Assembly (NCBI GenBank): GCA_039545275.1
Contig: BCHS01000012.1
Location: forward strand, 558,001 to 622,000
Origin: Pseudomicrostroma phylloplanum
Taxonomy: Eukaryota > Basidiomycota > Exobasidiomycetes > Microstromatales
Direction: 5' to 3'
Length of the DNA: 64,000 nt
The position numbers and the translations under genes are program-made. This document shows positions 18,076 to 28,800 of the stretch, piece after piece. Numbering within the stretch: the first letter of the stretch is position 1; every line of letters begins with the position of its first letter. The notes below the pieces were generated by a model. The model worked only from the letters and a program-made list of their open reading frames with translations, made no database searches and was not told where the DNA came from.

Positions 18076-20379
18076 TCAGCGACGCTCTTTTGAAGGCTTT
18101 TTGATCATGAGCGCCGGCCCATACTTCTTTGCTTCTTGGTATGTCTTTTGCTGTCGTTCTTCTTGCTTCTTGAGAGCGTTGGCAGCATAGAGAGATTCCA
18201 TCCCGAGACCACAAATCCCCACCACGCCTCCTCCTACGGTCCTACCCCAGTTGCCCTTCAGTCTCTTATCCAGTTGAGCTTCATCATGACCGAGGTCATC
18301 CGAGAAGGCCTGCTTGTTGGTAAGACAGGGGTTCCCTTGATGGAGGCTCCGTGGTCTGAGAACGGGAATCTGCTTTTGCGGCTGAGGGGCTTGCGCTTGC
18401 TCCATTGCCTTTGCCTTTGCGTTCTCCTTCCCCTGCTTGTGCTTGTGCTTGCGTTGCTTCTGCTTCTTAGCAGCATGGCCAAGAGATGCCATGGTCATCA
18501 TCGCGGTCGTAGCGCCTCCAATTCTGAGGAGGCCCTTTTGAGCTCCAGACATGCCCCGTTCGCTGAGCTCGAGGTCGCTTTCCTGACGAGATACCTCTTC
18601 TGCTCCGGTCTCTTGCCCGTGTTCCTCGTCGAGACTTCGAGTTACGGGCGCAGGGACAGCCCTTGGTGCAGTGACGTACCTCGGCACAGGAGTGGAGGCT
18701 GGTCCCGGGGCATGGTGGCCTTGCTGGCTTTGGCGCTCAGCTTTCGTATCCTTCAGCATCTGACTGACCAGGTAATACAGACCTCCTAGGGAAAGAACAA
18801 GTGCACCTCCCTTGGCTGCATTGTGGACCTGATGGAGGGTGATGGCTCGCTTTACCGGTTGACTTCCTGTAGTCGAGGCGCCATCATCGCCTGGAACGAC
18901 TCCCTTGTCAAAGACTTGTTCATGCCGAGCGTTGAGGCCACGAGGTTTCGGTGCAGGAGCAGATTCTGAACCCGGAGCGTCGTTGCCTGGGGTGAACGTT
19001 TGCCGACCGTCACTCTCACCACTGATCAGCTTGTACAAGCCATAGTACAGAGCAGCGATGGTAGCTGCCGCCCCTCCAAGCTTCCCCGCTTTGATCAGCC
19101 TTGTCTTTCGGTCTCTCTTCGCCAGCGAGGCTTGACCCACATCATCAAGACTGCGAGGCGTTGGCGGAGGCGTTGGCGAAGTGTCACCGGGCTGAGGGTA
19201 CGGGCCCTCGTCTGGCTTACCCTTATTCTTGTCGAAGACTAGTTTCTTCAGCAGAGCGTAGAGGCCACCGACGGTCGCTAAGGCAGCCACAGCAATTCCG
19301 CCCTTCACCATCTTGGATTGGCCGCTGCGCCTGGTGAGTGGATATTGACCGTCTTGAGCCTCGTTGTCGAGACTACGAGGTGTGGGGGAAGGCACGCCAG
19401 GCTGAGGGTGGGAGCCTTCATTGGAAGTACCCTTGTTCTTGTCAAGGACGAGTTTCTTGATCAGACCAGAGAGGCCGCCAAGGGCTACTAAGACGGCGCC
19501 AACGATTCCTGCCTTGGCCATCTTCGACTGGTTGTCTCGCCCGATCAGAGAGTAGCCATCGTCTGGCGTCTCACTTTCAAGGCTGCGGGGCGTTGGCGGA
19601 GGCGTTGGCGAAGCATCCCCAGGCTGAGGGTAGGGGCCCTCGTCTGGCTTGCCCTTGTTCTTGTCGAAGACCAGCTTCTTCAGCAAAGCGTAGAGGCCAC
19701 CTACGGTCCCTAAGGCAGCCACGGCGATCCCGCCCTTGACCATTTTGGACTGGCCGCTGCGACTGATGAGTGGATGTTGATCGTCTTGTGTCTCAATCTC
19801 AAGACTGCGAGGTGTTGGCGGAGGCACTGGCGAAGAACCACCAGGCTGAGGGTAGGGGCCCTCGTCTGGCTTGCCCTTGTTCTTGTCGAATACCAGCTTC
19901 TTCAGCAGAGCGTACAAGCCGCCGACAGTCGCCAAGGCAGCCGCGGCGATTCCTGCCTTGGCAAGCTTCCCTCTCTTCACGAGCGAAACATCATCCGTGC
20001 GTTGGATTGCCGTTTGCAGCTGTTGCTCGTTCTGAGCGTCTTGGTCTTGAATTCTGAGCGGCAAGTGTCGCATTATCTCCTGACGACGTCGGATCGCCTC
20101 AACAGTACGAAGTGAGGGGTGCTCCAACTGTTCCGAGTCGTCACTGCCGGCCTCCTGAGAAGCTTCGTGAGGTGAAGGGCTGAGCAACGCCTCGACCCTC
20201 TTTGCGTTGCGGTCGAAGTCATCCCTTCGGCGAACGGGTGGTGCTGCACCATCGCCTGTGTTTGCTCTTGAGCTCGACGAAGAGCCATCTGCTCGAAGAA
20301 GACCGTCCGGCGGTGAAGGCAGTGCAGCTACCCCTTCGAAGACGAAGAAGATCAAGACAAAGATCTTGTAGCACTTCAT
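18076..20379 (-). CDS. Secreted glycine-rich module family, member B (eight-module polyprotein)
   Basis: A 767-residue single exon. Signal peptide MKCYKIFVLIFFVFEGVAAL and PSPPDGLL match member A. A charged spacer (residues 30-134) precedes eight modules, beginning near residues 135, 207, 281, 350, 421, 511, 608 and 705. Each has a short basic or polar lead, a Gly/Ala/Leu-rich hydrophobic stretch of about 18-22 residues (for example AALGTVGGLYALLKKLVF) and a cationic tail (DKNKGK in modules 1, 2 and 4). Acidic/proline linkers ending in PRSL separate the first units. KR or RR pairs precede modules 1, 4, 5, 6 and 8. The layout is that of a precursor of several membrane-active or membrane-binding peptides, but no activity is shown. 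Ece1 of Candida has a comparable plan without visible sequence relation. Confidence 0.8.
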   Translation of the reverse strand: MKCYKIFVLIFFVFEGVAALPSPPDGLLRADGSSSSSRANTGDGAAPPVRRRDDFDRNAKRVEALLSPSPHEASQEAGSDDSEQLEHPSLRTVEAIRRRQEIMRHLPLRIQDQDAQNEQQLQTAIQRTDDVSLVKRGKLAKAGIAAAALATVGGLYALLKKLVFDKNKGKPDEGPYPQPGGSSPVPPPTPRSLEIETQDDQHPLISRSGQSKMVKGGIAVAALGTVGGLYALLKKLVFDKNKGKPDEGPYPQPGDASPTPPPTPRSLESETPDDGYSLIGRDNQSKMAKAGIVGAVLVALGGLSGLIKKLVLDKNKGTSNEGSHPQPGVPSPTPRSLDNEAQDGQYPLTRRSGQSKMVKGGIAVAALATVGGLYALLKKLVFDKNKGKPDEGPYPQPGDTSPTPPPTPRSLDDVGQASLAKRDRKTRLIKAGKLGGAAATIAALYYGLYKLISGESDGRQTFTPGNDAPGSESAPAPKPRGLNARHEQVFDKGVVPGDDGASTTGSQPVKRAITLHQVHNAAKGGALVLSLGGLYYLVSQMLKDTKAERQSQQGHHAPGPASTPVPRYVTAPRAVPAPVTRSLDEEHGQETGAEEVSRQESDLELSERGMSGAQKGLLRIGGATTAMMTMASLGHAAKKQKQRKHKHKQGKENAKAKAMEQAQAPQPQKQIPVLRPRSLHQGNPCLTNKQAFSDDLGHDEAQLDKRLKGNWGRTVGGGVVGICGLGMESLYAANALKKQEERQQKTYQEAKKYGPALMIKKPSKERR
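19123..19977 (-). repeat. Tandem coding repeat: four units of about 70-74 codons in gene B
   Basis: These are modules 1-4 of the polyprotein (residues about 135-419). Units 1, 2 and 4 are nearly identical in protein over GGLYALLKKLVFDKNKGK and EGPYPQPG; unit 3 has diverged. Units 2 and 4 differ at only a few residues but at many silent sites. Confidence 0.9.
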
Positions 20380-21024
20380 GCTTGTTTGTGAATGCGCAGA
20401 CCTGGCGCAAGCTTGTATAATGCAGGACCAGCCTGGCTGTCACAATCCCGAACGGGAGGGAGGGTAGCAAGTCTAGATGCGCTACCGTGATGTGGAATGA
20501 GAGGGAAGGCGCAGCCGAGATATCAAGGTTCCGAGGCTGCAGACTGGAACTTCTGGAATGCAGAACTCATATACGCCTTTGACGGTGCCCCTGTTGCCCT
20601 GCCTACCCTGATATTGCTCAGCTTCGGCAAGACACCATCGTAGCGCGACTGCTCGAGGCAAGGCAGCCCGCGTTCGTCTTTGCTCGAAGCAACTCGACTG
20701 GGCTCGACCTCTGGACCTCCGAAGCCTTCGGCATGCTCACTGCAAAACCTATAAGCGAGCTGGTGCTGTATTGCTGTATGGACTTGTCGAGCGGAAGTGA
20801 AGCGACACCTTTGCTGCTATCCGCCGTGGCTCTCATCTGCTCCGCAGGCTTGGCAAACAGTGTATTGCGTGATCGTAATGAATCCATGCCTTTTTCCAGT
20901 CACCTTTGCTGCCGCTCTCGCCACCTCCGTCGTGCCGGGAATCGAGTCTGCCGCTATTGCAATATGATTTATCGCTGTGTTGGTATTGATTGGCTTCTGG
21001 GATTGCGTGACCCGGATGTTCCAA
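20380..21024. promoter_or_regulatory. Upstream region of secreted gene B
   Basis: This 645-bp gap contains a TATATG element (20568-20573, minus sense) about 190 bp before the gene B start. The rest is the 3' flank of the WKF-domain gene. No other gene is supported. Confidence 0.4.
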
Positions 21025-22303
21025 TCATTGCGCCCCCAGAATACTCAGTACAGTTTGCGCCCTGGCAGCTTGCCACCTAATCCGTTCTCTTTTTGCCTTC
21101 TCGACGTCCTCCTTCGCGCTGCTTTGCTGGTTGCTCTCATCGGCCATGTCTGCGAACCTCACACCCTTGCTTTCGCCGTTTGCCGTTTGTTCGGACTCGC
21201 TTGTTGGCGCAACGAGAATCTCTTGGGGTTGCTCGATCTCTGGAGCTTCGGCTGGAAGGGCCTCTCCCGCCGCAACAGCCCTCTGAAGCTCTTCTTTTAG
21301 CCTGTCCTTGCTCTTGCCTTGCATTGTCGACAAGTAGTGTCCAACAAGTGCGATGTATGAATCTGGAATAGAGTTGTCGACCTGTTCCTCTTGCGCCGCT
21401 TCGTCTGCAGGCTCGCCGCTGACAGTGTCGGTTCTAGCTGCAGGCTCGGCTGAGGCCGGCGCTGCAGCTTCTGTTGCAGCTGGTATCGGGTGGTCGAGGA
21501 GATGACGCAAGAGCCACCCTTCCTTCGCCTTTTGGAACTTCCACGCTTGACGGGAGGTATAGAAGATATAGGCATAGGTGAGAGCTAAAGAGAGGGGAGG
21601 GGGAAGGGGAAATGTGAGCAAGCTGGTAGTAGGCCCGGCAATGAGGGTGCGGCGGCTCACCATTCTTAGCTCCCTGGCTGATGGACTCCTCCTGCTCTGG
21701 GTTTGGTGTCTGGGCCAATTGCTTCACCAGCTCTGCGCCTGGCAGGGTGGCCGGTACTGAAGGTGCTGCAGCTGGGCCCGCGTCCTGGGCGACTTTGGCT
21801 GTATTGCTATCGTTGCTTGCAACGGCAGCAGTCTCTGCCTGTCCGCCCTTCTTCGACCTCTTGCGAGATCGTTTCCTTTTCCGCCCTGTTGCGTTCTCCT
21901 CGCCTCCTTCGTTGTCATCATCGCTGCCTCCGTCATCTGCTTCTTTCCTGGCCGCTTCTGCGGTTGTGACCGGAGCAGCTGTTGCAAGGGTAGCAGGTAC
22001 CTTCACAGGCTCCACGGGCTGATCTGCTGGTACCGAAGCCGTCGCCTTTCCCTTTCCCTTCGAGTTTGCAGCGTCAGCTGAAGCATCATTGCTTGCAGCA
22101 TTCGAATGACCGCCGGCGTAGGAAGTCTCCTCGCCATCTTCATCCTCGTCGCCTTGGTCCTTGGCGCCTGCAGCTGCTCCAGATTTCCTTTTTCTTGTAC
22201 GAGCCCTTTTGCGCTTTGGGAGGTCGTTGTTTGCGTCAACACTCGCATTGAGAGCATGTGAGCTCGAAGACGGCCCTGCGACTGGCTCTGCCAGCGTCGT
22301 CAT
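21025..22303 (-). CDS. WKF-domain protein (C7orf50-like)
   Basis: Two exons, 22303-21661 and 21584-21025, joined across a GTGAGC..TTTAG intron, give about 400 residues. The N-terminal half is low-complexity with basic clusters (KRKRARTRKRKSG, RKRKRSRKRSKKGG) that look like nuclear or nucleolar targeting signals. After the splice comes the WKF motif (SRQAWKFQKAKEGWLLRHLL) and the helical SYIALVGHYLSTMQGKSKDRL, matching the WKF domain of human C7orf50, a nucleolar protein of uncertain role in ribosome biogenesis. The intron falls just before the domain. The gene is divergent from SET-TAD3. Confidence 0.85.
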
Positions 22304-22709
22304 GATGTTGTAGTAGGAGTGGAATGGTATATATGCTACCCTGGTACAGATGTGCTCTGGTCTGCGAAGGTCTGGAATGCCTTGATGGTGTGTGTGAGTC
22401 CAGGAAATCTGTGTTTGAACTTTTTCCTTCCGTCGGTGTCGCTTGGCCTGTGTCGCGCAGCTGAGTCAAAAATGTGGCAGCAAAGGCAGCCCTGGGTGTC
22501 AGGCGATACGGAACAGATCTTCTCGCCGTTGCTGTCACAGAGTCATCCTACATCATCATCATCACCACCCATGGGGCAGCATCGTGAGCGGTGAAGGAGA
22601 GATCACGAGAACGCTGGTCACTCCCGTAGCTCGCCGTCCTTGACAGAAGCCAGCAAGAGGTTCCTGGCTCGCGCCGCTCGTCGCAGCCTCTGGCCCGCAT
22701 TCGCCCAGC
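22304..22709. promoter_or_regulatory. Divergent promoter of the WKF and SET-TAD3 genes
   Basis: A 406-bp gap between divergent start codons. A short CAT/CAC trinucleotide run lies near 22549-22568. Nothing else is recognised. Confidence 0.4.
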
Positions 22710-25335
22710 ATGGATTGCTCCTACGCCTCGTCTTCCGCTCACACCCTGGACGATGATTTGGCCGGTGATGATAAGTCAAGCTTTCTAGATCAAGCTACGA
22801 CAATTAGAGTCGAAGAGGAGAAGCAGATTTCCCCAGCGACACAGTATTACCCGCCCTCCACACCTCACCTCAATCCGAACCATCTTCTCATCCTCTCGCA
22901 TCAGTCTAGAGGTAGGGGCGTGTACGCATCAAGGCCTCTAGCGGCTGGCACCGTCGTTGAGATTAGTCCTGTCCTGATATTTGGCAAAGATGAATGGGAA
23001 CATCATGGATCTAAGACCGTCCTGGACTGCTACACCTTCAAGTGGGGTAGAATGGGGGAGATGGCACTGGCATTGGGTCTTGGTGAGTTACCTTACCTGA
23101 TATGGAGAAGGTCATCTAGAGCCGGACAAGCCCTGACATTCCCTGTATCTTGTCATGTCCACAGGCTCGCTGTTCAACCACTCAGCATCGCCCTCTGTCG
23201 CGTTCAAGCTCGATCGTCCCTCGCATTCCATTCGCTATACACTCGTACGAGACGTGGTAGCGGGGGAAGAGCTGTGCATCTCCTATGGCCCTTGGGGGCA
23301 ACAGTATGAGGAAGGCTCGTCAAACCCGGATAGCGGGAATGTATCCGACTACGATGAGCGTAAGGACAGAGAGCTTGCAGACTTTCTCAAGATCGGCGAG
23401 GAGAGGAGTGACAGCGAAGGAGAGACTCCAAGTCAGAGGACAGGGGTACAGCGAAAAGTCGTCAGAAAGACGAGGACGAGGTACATCAATGGCAATGGCG
23501 CAACGAAGCCTTCAAATAGCACCAATGGCAGCGGAAGTGACAGCGGGATAGAGCGTACAAGTAGGAGCGCAGAGGGGAGCGAAGCGCTCAGAGCAGCAGT
23601 CGGATCGCACTCGTCAAAAGATCACACCCGGAGCTTCGACAAGGTAACAGATCAAGGCGCATCCCATGCCTCATCGTCAAACTCGCATAAGGGTGTCCGA
23701 GCTGTCAATGGCACCTCCGCTGCCTCTTCGTCCGCTCCCGTCTGGCGGCTCTCCTCCCTACCGGATCCTATGACGGTCCCGCTACAATTGCTCTCCTGCT
23801 ACGCTCTGCTCATACCTCCGCGATCTTCCTCGGAGATCATGAAGTTTCTTCGAAAGCATTCGACCTTCTTGGGGCGGTCCAAAATTCCCGGCTCAGAGGA
23901 CGATGTGATACGGCACGCAAAGACCCTCATGAAGCACCCCGACGATGATGGGAATCTTCGATCTCTCCTGTGCCCAGCTGCACATGTGGACGAGGCGGCT
24001 TTAAAGCAATTGCTCAAAGAGGATGGCCTAATGGATGCGGAGGAGAGGGAGACGAAGCTGCTCCGCGTTGACGTAGCCTCGACGCCTGCTCCAATCAAGA
24101 TTAGAGCAACGGAATGGTCAGCGTCTTGGCCCGTAGCTCTCCGATCCATGGCCAACTCGTCAAGTAGCGCTGCCATACCTTCACCTGGTACCCCAGGCCA
24201 AGGCGGCAGCCCTTCCACACCATCTGCCATCCATGCCCCAACGAGGCCAGGCTTTATCGACCGGAAGATTGACGCGGCCTTCTGGTCAGAGAAGAGGGTA
24301 CACTGGGTCATCAGGAAGCTAGCTAGATGTGTGGTGCTTGCTCAGGACGCCAAGGACCGAGGCGAGGTACCGGTCGGAGTCCATGTCTGCCCGAGTATTC
24401 TCGCAACGGCGATTGCAAGCAACGGTGGTGCAGGGATCTCTTCAGCCCCGTCTTCAACAGCCACACCAGAATGCGTCGGCAGTTCCGGTACCGATGCGGT
24501 GACGCTCGTGCCCTCCCCTGCGCCCTCGGAGGCACAAGCTGGCGGCTCCGCTGCTCTTGCTGCACCCTGGTATGGTGGGTGGGACTCCGATGGCATTCCT
24601 CTGCCAGGCGGTGAAGCGATCGAAGTAGACGCCTTCGACACGAGGAAGTCACAAAGGAATCCCATCAAGCATGCGGTGGGCAATGCCATTCAGAGAGTGG
24701 CAGAGCTGAGGGCTTATAAGCGCGGGGTAGCGCCGAGCGGCGCCGAGCAGCAGCAGTCAGTCACGAGAGGTCGGCCCACGGGTAGCGAGCCTTCCAGCGA
24801 TCACTCAGCGGATCCGAGCGTTTCGCCAGCTGCTCGCCTCGCACTGAATGGCGATGCGAATACCGACGCAGCGCTCGCCTCATCGACGTACAGCCATCTG
24901 GCTTCGCTGTCCTCCTCTCCCGCCCGGCCGGCTTCTCCTTCTCTCCCACTCCTACTCAATGGCCAAGACTACCTCCTCACCTCCCTGACCCTCTTCACAA
25001 CCCACGAGCCCTGCGTCTATTGCTGCATGTCTCTCGTGCACTCGCGCGTCCGCACCCTCATCTTCCTCGAGAGCTCCAGCGGATCGGGTGGATGTTGCGG
25101 CAGTCAACTTCCCGATGGGAAGAGATGCAACGATGGTCTGGGTGAAGGGACAGAGGGAGGACCTTATGCTTTGCAGGAGCAGAGGGGCTTGAACCATCGA
25201 TTCGAGGTTTGGAAGTGGAGAGGTGGAAGGGAGAGAATTGAGGAGGAGGTGGCGCGGCTGCGTGGTGAAAAAGAGCAGGAGGAGGACCTAGCGAGTCTCT
25301 TGGATCTGAAGAGGTGGGGAAACATCGATCCGTGA
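22710..25335 (+). CDS. TAD3: SET-domain methyltransferase fused to tRNA adenosine deaminase subunit TAD3
   Basis: Exons 22710-23082 and 23165-25335 (82-nt intron) encode about 847 residues. The first 200 hold a SET domain: RGRGVYASRPLAAG, then SLFNHSASPSVAF and GEELCISYGPWG. A long low-complexity linker follows. The last 450 residues are TAD3/ADAT3-like: NPIKHAVGNAIQ, then TTHEPCVYCCMSLVHSR and a C-terminal GLNHRFEVWKW. In TAD3 the catalytic Glu of HAE is replaced by Val; here it reads HAV, with the PCxxC zinc ligands kept. TAD3 pairs with catalytic TAD2 to convert A34 to inosine in tRNAs. The second exon spans the SET C-terminal half and all of TAD3 in one open frame, so the fusion is not a splicing guess. 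The target of the SET domain is unknown. Confidence 0.88.
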
Positions 25336-25876
25336 GAGCCCCACTGAGATCCTGTCCGGCCCCTCTTTTCCCCTACTTCATCATGCTGCGGGCTGTACAG
25401 CACCGATACTTGCCATCAATGTAGCCGTAGTGCTGTCTAACAGTCCTTCTCTGTCTGTGAACTCTTTGCCGGCAACAAGGGTGGGCTCAACAACGGCCCC
25501 TCGGCAGCTCGCCCCTTTGCGATCCTCCTCATCGAAAACGTAAATCAGACTGCCGTTGCTGCTCAGGGTCCAGCTTCGTGATACTATGTTTCGTATCCTG
25601 TAGCAAATGTGAACCGCTCACCTCGGCTCGGCTCAGCTCCGGCCCGGCAATGTCGATTGTTGTGATCGTGTGGAGGTGATGTCAATCAAAGGCGGGGGGC
25701 CAGTGCGCGAGGCCTTGGGCCAGCGAGGGGCAAAGACGGAAATAGGCTGGACATGACTTGACCACTGGTGTCCCTCACACCTCGTTCCTCTTTCCACCTT
25801 ATACTAGGCGAAGCTTGGAAGACAGCTTCGCAGCATACATTCACTTCCTTCTTCGGCACCCACTCCATCCGCCACG
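25336..25876. promoter_or_regulatory. Upstream region of BBC1
   Basis: This 541-bp gap lies between two + strand genes. No gene, repeat or clear promoter motif is recognised. Confidence 0.35.
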
Positions 25877-28800
25877 ATGTCTTCTTTCCCTTACACGGCG
25901 CGGTCCATCAAGAAATACCGCTCCCCACACGCCCAGGACCTATCTTTTCCTAAAGGAGCAGTCATCCGAGTCCTCTCTCTAGCGCCAAAGGCCGAAGTGG
26001 ATGAGGACGATGATGATGAGGACGAAGATCAATGGCTGATAGGAGAACTTGCCGATGGCAGCGCGAAAGGCTCATTCCCCGGAACGTGCGTTGTGGCAGC
26101 GCCTGGAGAGGACGTACCTCCCTCCGAGGGTGTCGCAGCTAGCTCTACTGCTACGGACACTGCCAAGCCGACGATGGAGGAGGCCGGCGCTACCGCAACA
26201 AATGCTCCAGTGGCTCAATTGCAGACGGCAGAAGCTCCATCTATTCACGAAGCTGCTACAACTGCTGGCGAAGAGCTGTCCGTACAGGACGTACCCACAT
26301 CAGCCGCTCCAGATGCGCAATCCGAGTTAGGGACACAAGGGTTGAAGGAGCCGACGCATACCCCAGCACCGCTCTCTTTAGACCCAAGGACGGAAGCCAC
26401 CGAGCCCGTCCCTCCTACTCCAGCACCAGAAACCGCGCCAACAGCATCAGCAGCAGCATCTACTCCAAAAGCGACATCACCAGCGCCCACAAGCCCCGCA
26501 AAAGCTGGTCCGCCTCCACCCAAGCCCAAGCCATCAGGCCTCGCTGCGAGGATTGCCGCGTTCAACCAGCCAGCAGCAGGATCTGCAGCACCTCCTCCGC
26601 TCCCCAGAGGTGGGAAGCCGCCTGGTAGCTCGACTGGAGGCTGGAAGCGCCCGCAACCGAAAGAGGGCGAGAAGCCTGTCCTGCCTGGAGCTGCACCGGC
26701 TGTGGCTGCTAAGCCTGCGTACGCTGCCAGCTCGAAACCAGCACCTGATGTAAGCCAAGAGCCTGTTCAGGCGACATCAACCGAAAGCAGTAAAGAGGCT
26801 ACGGAGGAAGGGAAGGGCCAGGGGACGGGCTTTTCGGCAGCAGACGCGGCCTCATCTATCAAGCTGTCGTTGAAAGAGAGGATGGCCGCTTTGCAGCGTG
26901 GTGGTGGTGACGGCGAAGCATCAGGAGCCTCACCTTCCAGTCCTTCTTCTGCCAGGAGTCCTCCACCTCTGGCTGCAAAGCCCGGAAGACTGACGGCAGA
27001 TCGGAGAGCGGCAGCGATGGTTGGCATGGGCGTTGGTGGGACGGCCGCCAAAAGCTCCGAGAGCCTACTCAGCCCTACTGGAGACGCTGCCCAAGCCGTT
27101 GATGCGCAGACTGCTGCTTCTGTGGAGCCGGTGAGACAAGCTACAGATATCGAGGGAGCCGGATCAAGTTCGACGCTCGAGGGCGAAGAGGGAGCGCCAA
27201 AGGAGCAGCCAACAATAGCTGTTCAGAGCGAAGACGATGGAGGCGCTGCGACTGAGGTCTCCGCGGAAGAGGAGGAGGCACAGCGTCGTGCAGCCATTGC
27301 CCAGCGGCTGGCTCGACTCGGCGGACAGCGAGTAGGAGGACAGGGTCCTCCAATGTTCGGTGCGCCCAGGCCTCCGCCAGCAAAGAAGACTAGCACGAGC
27401 AGTACCGACAGTGCCGCTGTTTCTGCTGCCCCCGCAGACCTGCCGACGACTACAGACCTGGCACCGAGTACAATGGAGTCAGAGCCCTCTGTTGCAGAGC
27501 AGGAAGAGGAGAAGCCAAAGACGCTCGACGTGCCCCGCAGAGCTGCCCCACCTAGGAAGAAGAGAAGTGCAGCCTCTCCTCTACCGAGCGAGACCGAGTC
27601 TACGGCGCTGTCTCCGACTTCGACCGATCTGAACCCAAGTGTTACAACCAATCTGACTGGCGCCGACGATGTCTCCACCATGGCTAGGGCTAGCTCCCCA
27701 GAGCCGGTAGTCCCTGCCGTAGAAGAGGGTCTGCCTTCACAAGACGTCGTGATGGAAGAGCCGCTTGAGTCTTCCTCCGCCACGTTTCCCGCTGCACCAG
27801 AGGACTCGATGCCGCCTCCGCCTGGGCTACCGGATGAGGATCCCTCTGAAGGGCCAGAGCTTGTATCCGGCCCCCCACCTCCCGAACAAGTCGCAGATCC
27901 CGGAAGCACGGCTGAACACATCAAGAGTGTCGAGAGGACTGCGCCCATCGAGGAAGCTGGCAGACAAGCTGAGCGCGAGGTTGAAGAGAAGCAGCAAATG
28001 CCTCTCGTACAGGAGGACGATGTTGAAGATGTAACTCTCAAGCTCCAGGCTGCCCGCCTAGAAGCTTTTCTCGCCGGATCGCAAGATAGTGCACCAAAGC
28101 GCTATGGCGACTCGCTGGATGCTGATGAGGATGACGAGAGTTCGGCAATTCCCTCGCCGCTCGCGCGTCAATTGGGTCTTGCTCCGACGCAAGAAAGCGA
28201 GGATGGAAGTGGCCAGAACGCTGGAGCCTTTGGCGACGAGCCTTCAGCGATCGAAGCGGACCAGCGGCGAATAGGCGAAGAGCTCAATGAAGCTCGAGGT
28301 GCTACTCCGGCTCCGGTCGAGACCGAAGATGGCGGACTCGCTTCTGTGCCTTCGCGTCCAGGCTCGACTCGACCACCCATCCCACTTGGTAACAGGCCCG
28401 CTAGTCGTGCCTCAGTAGGTCCACCAGCGCGTACGGCGCCCACTCCTCCCGTTCCGACATCTGCTCCGGAAGACAAAAGGTCATCTACTATCAGCTTGGG
28501 TCGGCCGCCTATCCCTCGCAGTCCACCCCCGAGAGCCCCGAGCACTTCGATCGAAGAGACCCTCATGGGCAATCGCAACTCGCACGCCGATGAGCAAGAA
28601 GCAGAAGGTACAGAAGGCATAATCTCGCCTGCTGCCGGACCTGCGCTTGCAGCACCACTTGCTCGAAGAGCTATGCCGGTTGACGAAGACGAAGAAGGTC
28701 AGGACTTGGAGGACGGACCGAACGATGTGCAGGACTCTAGTGCACCGTCAGACGAAGCAGCTGCTATGCCTGCGGCTTCTGAAGCCGTTGAAGAGCAGCC

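Noticed and set aside
16550..20379. Ordinary multi-pass membrane proteins instead of peptide precursors
   Set aside because: Not fully excluded, but the shared signal peptide, dibasic sites before modules and acidic/Pro linkers fit secretion and cleavage better.
27223..28041. 272-codon minus frame inside BBC1
   Set aside because: Ser/Gly-rich antisense of the low-complexity middle of BBC1.
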